Translations under genes and position numbers: made by a program
Part shown: one piece after another, positions 51,033 to 60,680 of the stretch
Position numbering within the stretch: the first letter of the stretch is position 1
How the letters are laid out: every line of letters starts with the position of its first letter
Notes under the pieces: model-generated
What the model was told of the DNA's origin: nothing
Databases searched by the model: none
The model's input: the letters and a program-made list of their open reading frames with translations, nothing else
From: DATAEG01 sp051001975
GTDB lineage: Bacteria; Actinomycetota; Actinomycetes; Mycobacteriales; Jatrophihabitantaceae
DNA length: 64,000 bases
Direction: 5' to 3'
Assembly (NCBI GenBank): GCA_051001975.1
Contig: JBPCMU010000051.1
Coordinates: 12,390-76,389 of the forward strand

Positions 51033-52760
51033 TCAGCCCGCAGGCGGCTCGCCCGGATCGCGCCAGTGGTTGCTGATCGGCAGCCGACGATCGCGGCCGA
51101 AGGCCTTCAAGCTGATCTTCGGGCCGGGCGGGTACTGCCGACGTTTCCATTCGGCGCGGTCGATGAGCAGGGCAATCCGAGCCACTGTCGCGGGGTCGTG
51201 GCCCTGCGCGAGGAGCTCGTCGTAGCCCAGATCGCCGTCCACGTAGCCGGCGATGATCGGGTCGAGCAGGTCGTAGTCGGGCAGTGAGTCCGAGTCGAGC
51301 TGCCCGGGCCGGAGCTCCGCCGACGGCGGCTTGGTGATCGAGTTCGGCGGGATCGGCGCAGTCTCACCGGCCGCCTCTGCGGTCGCATTGCGCCAGCGAG
51401 CCAGGTCCCAAACGAGAGTCTTGGGGACGTCCTTGAGCGGGGCGAATCCACCGACCGCGTCGCCGTAGATCGTGGAGTACCCGACGGCCAGTTCGCTCTT
51501 GTTGCCGGTGGCCAGCACCAGATGACCGTGCTGGTTGGACAGTCCCATCAACGTTGTGCCGCGGACCCGGGCCTGGACGTTCTCCTCGGCGAGGCCGGTC
51601 AGCCCGAGCGCGGCCACGAACGCATCGACCATCGGCGCGATCGCGACCGTGTCGTAGTGCGCGCCGATGCGCTCGGTCAGGTCCGCGGCGTCGGACTTCG
51701 AGTGATCGGAGGAATACGCGCTGGGCATGGAGACGCCGTAGACGTTCGCTCCGTCGACCGCGTCCGCGGCGATGGCCGCCACGACCGCCGAGTCGATGCC
51801 GCCGGACACCGCGATCACGACGGAGCGGAATCCGTTCTTGCGGATGTAGTCGCGGGTGCCGGCGACCAGCGCGCCCCAGACCTCGGCATGGTCCTCGATC
51901 CGATCTGTGATGACGGCCGAGGCGAAGGGGTAGGCGGCCACCTCCGCAGTGCCAGTGTCGACACGGCGGATCTCCATGCCGTCCGACACGCCTATTCGGT
52001 CGTTCGAAGCTGAGGGCAGGCTCAGGTCGAGGTAGTGAATATCTTCGGCGAACTGCGGTGCTCGCAGCAGCACGGTGCCGGCCGCGTCGACCACGAACGA
52101 GTCGCCGTCGAAGACCAACTCATCCTGCCCGCCGACGGTGTTGACGTACGCCACCGGGCAGCCCGCTTCGGCCGCCCGGCGCTGCACCAGGGGCAGTCGG
52201 GTGTCGTCCTTGTTCCGCTCGTAGGGAGAGCCGTTGATGCACAGCACCAGCCCGGCGCCGGCCGTCCGGGCGACGCGAAACGGGCCGCCCTCCTGCCAGA
52301 CGTCCTCGCAGATCGTCATCGCCACGTCGATGCCGTGGAAGCGGACGACGTCGAGGTGATCGCCGGGGACGAAGTACCGGCGTTCGTCGAAAACCCCGTA
52401 GTTCGGGAGGTGATGCTTGTAATAGGTGGCCAGGACCCGGCCACCGAGGCAGAACGCACTGGCGTTGCGGGGCCCCAGGTCGTCATCGAGATAGCCGACC
52501 ACCACGCCCAGCTCGCCCAGTCCATCGGCCGCCAACCGGGCGGCCAGTTCGTCCAACCGGGCACGCGAGGCGGCCCGGAACGAGCGGCGGAACACCAGGT
52601 CTTCTGGTGGGTAGCCGGTGAGTGCCATCTCCGGGAAGACCGCGAGGTGCGCGCCCCCGGCGGCCGCCCGGCGAGCGCCGGCCAGGACCGTGTCGGCGTT
52701 GCCGGACAGGTCGCCGACGGTGAAATCGAGCTGGGCCAGAGCGATGCGCAGAGCGGGCAC
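51033..52760 (-). CDS. nadE: Glutamine-dependent NAD+ synthetase
   Basis: Last step of NAD synthesis, 575 residues. GTG 52760 gives MPALRIALAQLDFTVGDLSG, the proper start. The N-terminal glutaminase has the Glu44 (FPEMALTGY), Lys115 (YYKHHLPNY) and Cys151 (TICEDVWQ) triad. The C-terminal synthetase has the ATP loop SGGIDSAVVAAIA. The two-domain form takes ammonia from glutamine through a tunnel. Length is shorter than mycobacterial NadE (about 680) because the linker regions are compact. Confidence 0.94.
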   Translation of the reverse strand: MPALRIALAQLDFTVGDLSGNADTVLAGARRAAAGGAHLAVFPEMALTGYPPEDLVFRRSFRAASRARLDELAARLAADGLGELGVVVGYLDDDLGPRNASAFCLGGRVLATYYKHHLPNYGVFDERRYFVPGDHLDVVRFHGIDVAMTICEDVWQEGGPFRVARTAGAGLVLCINGSPYERNKDDTRLPLVQRRAAEAGCPVAYVNTVGGQDELVFDGDSFVVDAAGTVLLRAPQFAEDIHYLDLSLPSASNDRIGVSDGMEIRRVDTGTAEVAAYPFASAVITDRIEDHAEVWGALVAGTRDYIRKNGFRSVVIAVSGGIDSAVVAAIAADAVDGANVYGVSMPSAYSSDHSKSDAADLTERIGAHYDTVAIAPMVDAFVAALGLTGLAEENVQARVRGTTLMGLSNQHGHLVLATGNKSELAVGYSTIYGDAVGGFAPLKDVPKTLVWDLARWRNATAEAAGETAPIPPNSITKPPSAELRPGQLDSDSLPDYDLLDPIIAGYVDGDLGYDELLAQGHDPATVARIALLIDRAEWKRRQYPPGPKISLKAFGRDRRLPISNHWRDPGEPPAG

Positions 52761-52966
52761 GGGACCAGTCTGCCTCCGATCGGTGGCCTGTCGTTCGGCG
52801 GGTGATTCGTCGGGTTGTGACCTAGTGTCATGAAATCGAGACACTGTGTCAGCGGATTCTGGCAACACATTGGTCAGATGGTGCGTCACAATAGGTGGAC
52901 ACGGCATCGGATGACGCTCGGGACAACCGAGACGGTGCCGTGCGGTCTTGCGAGGAGGCAGGCGTA

Positions 52967-54244
52967 GTGAGCACCCACCGACCCTTTCGAGTGACGGTTG
53001 CAGCCCTTCTGGCTACTGGGCTGGCCCTCGCCGGTTGCACCTCGGGCAGCGGGACCAGCAAGGACAACGGCAAGAGCGGCGGATCCTCCGGCTCGACGAC
53101 CTCCGGTTCGCAGTCCTCCACATCCGCCGCCCCGGCGGCACCGGCGGTACTGGCGCTCAACCCGGCCAACGGCGCGAAGAACATCAACCCGGCAGTCCCG
53201 ATCACCGCCACCGTCAAGGACGGCACGATCTCTTCGGCCACGCTGGTCAGCTCGACCAACACGGTCGTGAAGGGTGCAGTTGCGGCCGCCGGAACGTCCT
53301 GGAAGTCGGCCCGGGCGCTGGGCTACGGGAAGACCTACACGTTGAAGGTCACCGCGAAGAATGCCGACGGCAAGGTCGTCACCGAGGCCAGCAAGTTCAC
53401 CACGGTGACGCCGAACAACGTGACGATGCCGTACCTGCAGGACACGTACAACACCGGCCTGGTCAAGGGCGGGACGTACGGCGTGGGCATGATCATCAAC
53501 ATCCACTTCGATGAGCCGATCACCAACCGGGCCGCCGCCGAGAAGGCCATCTCGATCACCTCGACCCCTGCGGTCACCGGCGCGTTCTACTGGCTCAGCA
53601 ACCAGGTCGTGCACTGGCGACCGAAGGCGTACTGGAAGCCGGGCACCATCGTCACGGTGAAGGCGAACACCTACGGCGTCCAGCTCAGCAACGGTCTCTA
53701 TGGGCAGGCGGACAAGGCCACGAGCTTCAAGATCGGTGCCAGCCATGTCTGTATCGCCAGCGACAAGACCTACATGGTGACGTGCCGGACCAACGGCAAG
53801 GCCGTGAAGACGATGCCGACGGCGATGGGCCAGCACATCACCATCCAGGGCAAGAACGGCCCGGTCAGCCTCTACACCCCGCAGGGCACCTACACCGTCA
53901 TGGACCACAACACGTCCGTGGTGATGGACTCGGCCAGCTTCGGGGTGCCGCACAGCTCGCCGTACGGGTACAAGGAGACCATCTACTGGGCCACCCGGAT
54001 CAGCAACGGCGGCGTCTTCCTGCACGAGCTGGACAGCACCGTCTGGGCCCAGGGTCACCAGGACATCTCGCACGGCTGCCTGAACCTGAACCACACCAAT
54101 GCCGTGTGGTTCTACCACTACTCGCAGATCGGCGACGTGGTGACGGTGACCGACACCAACGGCCCGACCCTCACCGTCTCAGACGGTGGCGACTGGACCG
54201 TCTCGTGGGCGACCTGGCTCAAGGGTGGCGTCAACAAGGCATAA
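52967..54244 (+). CDS. L,D-transpeptidase lipoprotein
   Basis: Cell-wall crosslinking enzyme of 425 residues. Lipobox LAGC with Cys24; a low-complexity Gly/Ser/Thr linker to about residue 60; two Ig-like domains (PANGAKNINPAVPITATVKD; NNVTMPYLQDTYNTGLVKGG); then the YkuD catalytic domain with HELDSTVWAQGHQD and SHGCLNLNHTNA, where His369 and Cys371 act. It is of the mycobacterial Ldt type, forming 3-3 links in peptidoglycan. GGAGGCA precedes GTG 52967. Confidence 0.93.
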   Translation: MSTHRPFRVTVAALLATGLALAGCTSGSGTSKDNGKSGGSSGSTTSGSQSSTSAAPAAPAVLALNPANGAKNINPAVPITATVKDGTISSATLVSSTNTVVKGAVAAAGTSWKSARALGYGKTYTLKVTAKNADGKVVTEASKFTTVTPNNVTMPYLQDTYNTGLVKGGTYGVGMIINIHFDEPITNRAAAEKAISITSTPAVTGAFYWLSNQVVHWRPKAYWKPGTIVTVKANTYGVQLSNGLYGQADKATSFKIGASHVCIASDKTYMVTCRTNGKAVKTMPTAMGQHITIQGKNGPVSLYTPQGTYTVMDHNTSVVMDSASFGVPHSSPYGYKETIYWATRISNGGVFLHELDSTVWAQGHQDISHGCLNLNHTNAVWFYHYSQIGDVVTVTDTNGPTLTVSDGGDWTVSWATWLKGGVNKA

Positions 54245-54332
54245 CGGCTCGGTGCCGCCCGCCTGCGCGAACGTCAGCACCTCGACACGCCGGGTTACAC
54301 ACGGGAAACATTGACCGGGGCATAGTGAGCGC

Positions 54333-55694
54333 GTGGACCGTCAACAAGAGTTCGTCCTGCGCACGCTCGAGGAGCGGCAGATCCGGTTCGTCCGGCTGTG
54401 GTTCACCGACGTATTGGGCACGCTGAAGTCCGTCGCCATCGCTCCGGCCGAACTCGAGGGCGCTTTCGCCGAGGGCATCGGGTTCGACGGGTCGGCCATC
54501 CAGGGCTTCGCCCGGGCCAGCGAGAGCGACATGCTGGCCCGACCCGACCCGGCCACCTTCCAGGTGTTGCCGGATCTGATCGCCGGCGGCGTGATCGACT
54601 CGGCCCGGATGTTCTGCGACATCCTGATGCCCGACGGCACTCCCTCGTGGTCTGACCCGCGCACCGTGTTGCGCCGGACGCTCAGCAAGGCGGCTGACGC
54701 CGGCTTCACGTTCTACACGCATCCGGAGATCGAGTTCTTCCTGCTCCGGGACCGTCCCTCTGACGGGTCGGAGCCGCAGCCGATCGATACCGGCGGCTAC
54801 TTCGACATGACCAGTCATGACACCGCCCACGACTTCCGTCGAGCCGCGGTTACCGCGCTCGAGGCGATGGGGGTGTCCGTCGAGTTCAGCCATCACGAGA
54901 TCGCACCGGGCCAACAAGAGATCGATCTGCGTTACGCCGACGCGCTGTCGATGGCCGATAACATCATGGCGTTCCGGCAGGTCATCAAGGAGGTGGCGAT
55001 CGCCCGTGGCGTGCACGCCACGTTCATGCCCAAGCCGTTCCGGCACCAGCCGGGCAGCGGCATGCACACTCACGTGTCGCTGTTCGAGGGTGACCGCAAC
55101 GCCTTCCACGACCCGACCGACGCGCTGAACCTGTCCAAGACGGCACGGTGCTTCATCGCCGGGCTGCTGCGCCACGCCCGGGAGATCACGGCCGTCACGA
55201 ACCAGTGGGTCAACTCCTACAAGCGGCTGTTCGGGTACGCCGCACCCGGCGAGCTGGTCGAGGCGCCCACCTACATCTGCTGGGGCCACGCGAACCGTTC
55301 TGCGCTGGTGCGCGTCCCGCTCTACAAACCTGGCAAGGCGAACTCCACCCGGGTCGAGCTGCGCTCGATCGACTCGGCTTGCAACCCCTACCTCGCCTTC
55401 GCGGTGATGCTGGCTGCGGGGATGAAGGGCATCGAGGAGAACTACGAACTGCCACCGGGCGCCGAGGACGATGTCTGGGCGCTGTCGGACACGGAGCGCC
55501 GCGCGCTGGGCTACGACGAGCTGCCGCACAACCTCGCCGACGCGCTGCGGGTGATGGAGGACTCGGAGCTGGTGGCCGAGACGCTCGGCGAAGGCGTCTT
55601 CGAGTTCTTCCTGCGCAACAAGCGCGCCGAGTGGGTGGACTACCGGGCTGAAGTCACGCCGTTCGAGTTGCGCCGGTACCTGCCGCAGCTTTGA
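54333..55694 (+). CDS. glnA: Glutamine synthetase, GlnA2-like
   Basis: 453 residues from GTG 54333. Catalytic regions: GIGFDGSAIQGFARASESDM, THPEIEFFL, SHHEIAPGQQEIDLRYADA and GSGMHTHVSLF. The order with a glutamine amidotransferase and glnE downstream is the mycobacterial glnA2 pattern (Rv2222c, Rv2221c). Paralogues of this class may act on other amines, and this one lies beside an amidotransferase that could act on gamma-glutamyl products. Confidence 0.94.
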   Translation: MDRQQEFVLRTLEERQIRFVRLWFTDVLGTLKSVAIAPAELEGAFAEGIGFDGSAIQGFARASESDMLARPDPATFQVLPDLIAGGVIDSARMFCDILMPDGTPSWSDPRTVLRRTLSKAADAGFTFYTHPEIEFFLLRDRPSDGSEPQPIDTGGYFDMTSHDTAHDFRRAAVTALEAMGVSVEFSHHEIAPGQQEIDLRYADALSMADNIMAFRQVIKEVAIARGVHATFMPKPFRHQPGSGMHTHVSLFEGDRNAFHDPTDALNLSKTARCFIAGLLRHAREITAVTNQWVNSYKRLFGYAAPGELVEAPTYICWGHANRSALVRVPLYKPGKANSTRVELRSIDSACNPYLAFAVMLAAGMKGIEENYELPPGAEDDVWALSDTERRALGYDELPHNLADALRVMEDSELVAETLGEGVFEFFLRNKRAEWVDYRAEVTPFELRRYLPQL

Positions 55695-55728
55695 GGCGTG
55701 GATCGCTGCGCCGGTACCTGCCGCAGCT
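55669..55728. repeat. Duplicated 3' end of glnA
   Basis: TGCGCCGGTACCTGCCGCAG plus CT occurs at 55669-55690, coding the last residues (RRYLPQL) of glnA, and again at 55707-55728, 38 bases on, followed by an in-frame-like TAG. The second copy is outside the gene. Confidence 0.9.
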
Positions 55729-55812
55729 CTAGGGATTGAGCAACACTGACCACCGCACGGGTGGTCAGAGTTGCACGATCGCCGGCGCGCGGGATTGCGT
55801 AGGGTTCTTGGC

Positions 55813-56682
55813 GTGACGTTGCCTGTGTTGGTGGTGCAGAACTCGACGATCGATCCGCCGGCCCGGCTCGGCGAATGGTTGACTTCCGCCGGCCTGACGT
55901 TGGACGTCCGCGAGATGTTCGCCGGCGACTCTCTGCCCACCGATCTGACCGGGCACTCCGGGCTGCTGGTGATGGGCGGCCAGATGGGTGCGCTGGAAGA
56001 CGACCGCGCGCCGTGGCTGCCCGAGGTGCGCGCGCTGTTGCAGGAGGCGGTTCGCGCCGAGGTGCCGACGCTGGGAGTGTGCCTCGGTGCGCAGCTGATC
56101 GCGGTGTCCCTGGGGGGCCGGGTCCAGGTCGGCGCGGACGGCCCGGAGATCGGTGCGCAGCTGATCGCGAAGCGGGCCGTGTCCGCCACCGACCCCCTGT
56201 TCGGACCGATGCCGATCACCCCGGACGTCATCCAATGGCACGACGACGTCGTCACGAAGCTGCCGGGGAATGCGGTGTTGCTGGCCAGCTCGCCGGTCTA
56301 CGAGATGCAGGCATTCCGGGTGGGTCGGGTCTGCTGGGCGGTCCAGGCTCACATCGAGACGACACCGGAGATGGTGCGTGCCTGGGCGGCGAGTGATCAG
56401 GACCGGCCCGGGATCGACTTCGACCGGGTGCTGGAACGCAGCGACGCCGTGCATGACGACATCGCCGAGACGTGGCAGCCGTTCGCCGAGCGATTCGCCG
56501 AGGTCGTCAAGGATCCGGCCGCAGTGAAGGTCGGTCGTGGGCCAACCGTGACAACAGCTGCGCCCATCGACGACCCCGCTGCCATCCGCGCTGCCCTGGC
56601 CATGGACATGCAGTCCTCGCGCGGTCACGGCGTACTCCCGCTACCCGGCTTGCGACCGTCCGACATCCCGGACGCGGACTGA
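55813..56682 (+). CDS. Class I glutamine amidotransferase-like protein
   Basis: 289 residues from GTG 55813 (MTLPVLVVQNSTIDPPARLG). The catalytic Cys is in LGVCLGAQLIAVSLGG and the His in VQAHIETTPEM. GATase1-type hydrolases next to glutamine synthetase paralogues often cleave gamma-glutamyl amides. The tail beyond residue about 230 is family-specific. It starts 118 bases after glnA and ends 19 bases before glnE. Confidence 0.85.
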   Translation: MTLPVLVVQNSTIDPPARLGEWLTSAGLTLDVREMFAGDSLPTDLTGHSGLLVMGGQMGALEDDRAPWLPEVRALLQEAVRAEVPTLGVCLGAQLIAVSLGGRVQVGADGPEIGAQLIAKRAVSATDPLFGPMPITPDVIQWHDDVVTKLPGNAVLLASSPVYEMQAFRVGRVCWAVQAHIETTPEMVRAWAASDQDRPGIDFDRVLERSDAVHDDIAETWQPFAERFAEVVKDPAAVKVGRGPTVTTAAPIDDPAAIRAALAMDMQSSRGHGVLPLPGLRPSDIPDAD

Positions 56683-56701
56683 TCGCGGTAGGCAAGCATC
56701 G

Positions 56702-59700
56702 ATGTCAACAACAGGTCGAGCCGATCGGGTAGCCGCCCGGCTGTCCCGGCTCGGTTTCTCCGAGCCGGACGTGGCCGGTGAACTGCTCGCCGGCCCGGCG
56801 ATGGCACTGTGGGATCGCGCCGAGAACGAACCCGTCGACGCCGGTGCCGCCGCTGTGGTGTCGGCGCTGAGCCGGGCCGCGGATCCCGACGCGGCGACGG
56901 CCGCCCTGGCAGCGGCGTTGCAAGCGGCATCCGACCGGGACGCGCTGCGCGACGCGCTGTGTAACGACCCGGACGTGCGCTCCCGGCTCATCGCCGTGCT
57001 CGGCGCCTCCCGAGCTCTCGCCGACCACGTCGCCCGCGTCCCCGCCGACTGGGTGGTGATGCAGAGTGACCGGGAACTGAAGCCGGTGGATATGGCGACT
57101 CGACTCCACCGGGCGATCGGGGCGGACGCGGCTGACCCGGTGCGTGGCAGCGCGGGCAGGCCGGCGGCTGGCGCCACGCCGGTGGTGGCACTGCGCCATG
57201 CCTACCTGCGCGAGCTGCTGGCCATCGCCGGGCGCGACTTGAGTGGTGAACTCGCCATCGACAAGGTCATCCCGGCGCTGTCCGAGCTGGCCGGTGCGAC
57301 CCTGCAAGCAGCACTCGCCGTCGCTGCCGCCGAAATCGCCTCGCCGGTGGGCTTCCGACTGGCCGTCGTCGGCATGGGCAAAGCCGGCGGCCGCGAGCTC
57401 AACTACGTCTCGGACGTCGATGTGGTGTTCGTGGTGGAGGCGGCCGACGGAGCCGAGGAGTTGCCGGCTCTGGCCGCCGGATCGGCCATGGCCGCCGCGA
57501 TGATGCGGATCTGCCGTTCGGTCGCCTGGGAGGTGGACGCCGCGCTGCGCCCGGAAGGGAAGGCCGGCCCGCTGGTCCGGACTCTGGCCAGCCATGAGGC
57601 GTACTACCGGCGATGGGCCAGCACCTGGGAGTTCCAGGCTTTGATGAAGGCCCGGCCGATGGCGGGAGACCTCGAGCTCGGCACCGAGTACGTCGCCGCG
57701 ATGCAGCCGATGGTGTGGGCCGCCGCGGAACGCGCTGACTTCGTCGCCGACGTACGCAGCATGCGACGTCGAGTTGTGCAGCAACTGCCGGCCGAGACGG
57801 CGGCCCGCGAGCTCAAGCTCGGCCCGGGCGGCCTGCGTGATGTGGAGTTCGCGGTGCAACTTCTGCAGCTGGTGCATGGACGGGCCGACCTATCGTTGCG
57901 CGGTGGCGCCACATTGCCGGCGCTGGCGGCACTGCGTGACGGTGGGTATGTCGGCCGGGACGATGCGACCAGCCTGGCCGACGCCTACCGGTTCCTGCGG
58001 GCTACCGAGCACCGTCTGCAGCTGTTCCAGTTGCGCCGCACCCACCTGGTGCCCGAGGAGGACGCCGCCCGGCAGCGGCTGGCCAGGTCGTTGGGGTTTC
58101 GGCCCGATGACCGCGGCGACTCGCGCGCTGTGTGGGAAGCGGAGTGGGCGTTGCACGGCCGTGAGGTGCGCCGCCTGCATGAACGGCTGTTCTACCGTCC
58201 ATTGCTGGAGGCAGTGGCCCGGGTGCCGGCCGGTGAGCTGCGGCTGACTCCGGAAGAGGCGGGACGACGGCTGTCCGCGCTGGGTTTCGCCAGCCCGCGG
58301 GGCGCGCTCGGACACATCGAGGCGTTGACCAGCGGGCTGTCCCGCCGGGCGGCGATCCAGCGTGCGCTGTTGCCGGCCATGCTCGAGTACTTCGCCGATG
58401 CCGCAGACCCCGATGCCGGACTGCTTGCCTACCGCAAGGTGTCCGATGCGCTCGGTGGCACCCACTGGTACCTGCGCACGCTGCGGGACGAGGGCGGCGT
58501 CGCCGAACGGCTGGGCTACCTGCTGGCCACCAGCCGATACGTGGCCGATCGTCTCGTGGCTGTTCCCGACTCGATGCGGATGCTCGCCGAGCACGAGTTG
58601 CCGCTGCGGTCCGCGGCGGAACTTCGATCGGTGATGACCGAGACCGCGCGCCGCCAGGAGGGCGCTGACGCCGCGGTGGCGGCGATCCGGTCGGTCCGGC
58701 GCACCGAACTGCTGCGCGTCGCCTGCGCAGACCTGCTCGGGCTGGCCGACGCCGCCGCGGTGGCAGCGGCGCTCACCGCCACGATGGACGCCACCCTCCA
58801 AGCTGCCCTGGACGTCGCGACCGACGCGATCCGGGTGCAGCGCGAGGTCGATCAGCTGCCCATCGAAGTAGCGGTGATCGCAATGGGGCGGCTCGGCGGT
58901 GCCGAACTCGGCTACGGGTCCGATGCGGACGTGCTGTTCGTCTACGACCGACTCGAGCCGGCCCACATTGCCGAGTCGGACGCCGCCGCGCTGGCCCACG
59001 ACGTGATGGACCTGTTCCGCAGGCTGCTCTCGGCGCCCAGCTCGGACCCGCCGGTGGGCATCGACGCGGGACTGCGGCCGGAGGGACGCAACGGCCCGCT
59101 CACCCGGTCACTCGGCTCGTATGCGGCGTACTACGAGCGATGGGCATCGATCTGGGAGGCGCAGGCTTTGCTGCGAGCTCGCCCGGTCGCCGGCTCGACG
59201 AAGCTGGGGGAACGATTCGTCGAGCTGGTCGAACCGATCCGCTATCCGGCCAGCGGGTTGGCTGCCGCGGACGTGCTGGAGATCCGCCGGCTGAAGGGGC
59301 GCATCGACGCCGAGCGGCTGCCCCGCGGTGCCGATCCGGCCACGCACACCAAGCTCGGCCGCGGCGGTCTGGGCGATGTGGAGTGGACCGCGCAACTTCT
59401 CCAGTTGGAGCACGCCGCGAAGGTCCCGGAACTGCGCACCACCAGCACCCTCGGTGCACTGCGTGGCGCGCGGCGCGCGGGACTGCTCGCCGTCTCCGCG
59501 GCAGAGGCGCTGGAGGCCGGCTGGCAGATGGCGTCCCGGACCCGTAATGCCATCGTCCTGGTGCGCGGCAGGGCGGAGGACCAGCTGCCTGCGTCCGGGC
59601 CTGCGTTGGTCGGCGTCGGTCGGGCGCTCGGGTATCCGGCATCGTTCGATCCGGGTCAGTTCGTCGACGACTACCGGCGGGCCGGTCGGCGGGCTCGGCG

Positions 59701-59743
59701 CGCGGTCGAGCAGGTGTTCTACGACGGGGCGGGCCCCGGCTGA
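56702..59743 (+). CDS. glnE: Glutamine synthetase adenylyltransferase/removing enzyme
   Basis: A 1013-residue bifunctional enzyme that adds and removes AMP on glutamine synthetase according to nitrogen status. Two nucleotidyltransferase domains: GGRELNYVSDVDVVFVVE near residue 225, and GGAELGYGSDADVLFVYD near residue 730, each with the paired Asp residues. The helical domains lie between and after them. Length is in the usual range (about 990-1040). Confidence 0.95.
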   Translation: MSTTGRADRVAARLSRLGFSEPDVAGELLAGPAMALWDRAENEPVDAGAAAVVSALSRAADPDAATAALAAALQAASDRDALRDALCNDPDVRSRLIAVLGASRALADHVARVPADWVVMQSDRELKPVDMATRLHRAIGADAADPVRGSAGRPAAGATPVVALRHAYLRELLAIAGRDLSGELAIDKVIPALSELAGATLQAALAVAAAEIASPVGFRLAVVGMGKAGGRELNYVSDVDVVFVVEAADGAEELPALAAGSAMAAAMMRICRSVAWEVDAALRPEGKAGPLVRTLASHEAYYRRWASTWEFQALMKARPMAGDLELGTEYVAAMQPMVWAAAERADFVADVRSMRRRVVQQLPAETAARELKLGPGGLRDVEFAVQLLQLVHGRADLSLRGGATLPALAALRDGGYVGRDDATSLADAYRFLRATEHRLQLFQLRRTHLVPEEDAARQRLARSLGFRPDDRGDSRAVWEAEWALHGREVRRLHERLFYRPLLEAVARVPAGELRLTPEEAGRRLSALGFASPRGALGHIEALTSGLSRRAAIQRALLPAMLEYFADAADPDAGLLAYRKVSDALGGTHWYLRTLRDEGGVAERLGYLLATSRYVADRLVAVPDSMRMLAEHELPLRSAAELRSVMTETARRQEGADAAVAAIRSVRRTELLRVACADLLGLADAAAVAAALTATMDATLQAALDVATDAIRVQREVDQLPIEVAVIAMGRLGGAELGYGSDADVLFVYDRLEPAHIAESDAAALAHDVMDLFRRLLSAPSSDPPVGIDAGLRPEGRNGPLTRSLGSYAAYYERWASIWEAQALLRARPVAGSTKLGERFVELVEPIRYPASGLAAADVLEIRRLKGRIDAERLPRGADPATHTKLGRGGLGDVEWTAQLLQLEHAAKVPELRTTSTLGALRGARRAGLLAVSAAEALEAGWQMASRTRNAIVLVRGRAEDQLPASGPALVGVGRALGYPASFDPGQFVDDYRRAGRRARRAVEQVFYDGAGPG

Positions 59744-60543
59744 TCCGGCTCGGGTAACTCCGCTGGTCGGTAGCCCCCGTGGCCGGACAGCAGCCGTTGG
59801 ATGCCGAAGCCGACCAGCAGGGTGACCACCCCGCCGACGGCATCGAGTATGAAGTGGTTGGCGGTACCGACGATGACCAGCAGCGTGCCCACCGGATAGA
59901 GCAGCGCTGCGATCCGCAGCCACAGGATGCGGGAACAGAAGAAGATCGACAGGCCGCCCCACAACGCCCATCCGATGTGCAGGCTGGGCATCGCGGCGTA
60001 CTGGTTCGACCGCTCGGCGAGCTTCGGATCGGCCAGCGAACCCCAGGTGTGAAACTTGATCAGGGTGTCGATGTAGCCGTATTGAGGCAGCAGTCGGGGC
60101 GGCGCGAGCGGGTACAGGTAGAAGCCGACCAGCGCGACGATCGTCGTACCGAACAGCACGGTTCGGGCGCCGCGATAGATGCGCGGGTGCGCCACGAACA
60201 GCCACACCAGGACGCCGATCGTGACGATGAAGTGCAGCGTCGCGTAGTAGTAGTCCATCACCTGAGCGATGGGTTCGTGGACGCCGACCCAGTGGTTCAG
60301 CGAGCGCTCGAAGTTCAGGTGCAGCCGGTCCTGCAGGTGCTGCACCGATCGGCCGTGCCGCAATGCCAGCGTCTCGTGCTCTGGGACGGCGTTGCGGACC
60401 AGGCCGTACAGCCAGTAGCCGATGGCAATGAGGCCGATCTCCTGCCACCAGCGCGGCCGCCGGTAGCGGGTCATCCGGGCAGGCAGGATGCCAGCGAAAC
60501 CGCGCTCCCTCAGAGTGGGACGGTCGTCTACGTTCACAGGCAC
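59719..60543 (-). CDS. PAP2-family membrane phosphatase
   Basis: 274 residues with about six helices and the PAP2 phosphatase motifs: RSNQYAAMPSLHIGWAL (C2) and VGTANHFILDAVGG (C3), with GFYLYPLAPPRLLP between helices. Family members of this type dephosphorylate membrane lipid phosphates or act as inositol-phosphorylceramide synthase relatives. It overlaps the convergent glnE by 25 bases. GTG 60543 or GTG 60537 may be the start. Confidence 0.88.
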   Translation of the reverse strand: MPVNVDDRPTLRERGFAGILPARMTRYRRPRWWQEIGLIAIGYWLYGLVRNAVPEHETLALRHGRSVQHLQDRLHLNFERSLNHWVGVHEPIAQVMDYYYATLHFIVTIGVLVWLFVAHPRIYRGARTVLFGTTIVALVGFYLYPLAPPRLLPQYGYIDTLIKFHTWGSLADPKLAERSNQYAAMPSLHIGWALWGGLSIFFCSRILWLRIAALLYPVGTLLVIVGTANHFILDAVGGVVTLLVGFGIQRLLSGHGGYRPAELPEPDQPGPAPS

Positions 60544-60680
60544 CTACACATCTTAGAGAGGGCGGCGTCTGCAATCGCCCCGGGTCGGCCGGAGATGATG
60601 CTTGACAGTCCGATCCTGGTCGGAAACCGTGTGCAAGGCGTGAGGCCGGTCGGTCGTGACGAGGGGTGTGGTGTCAGGCG

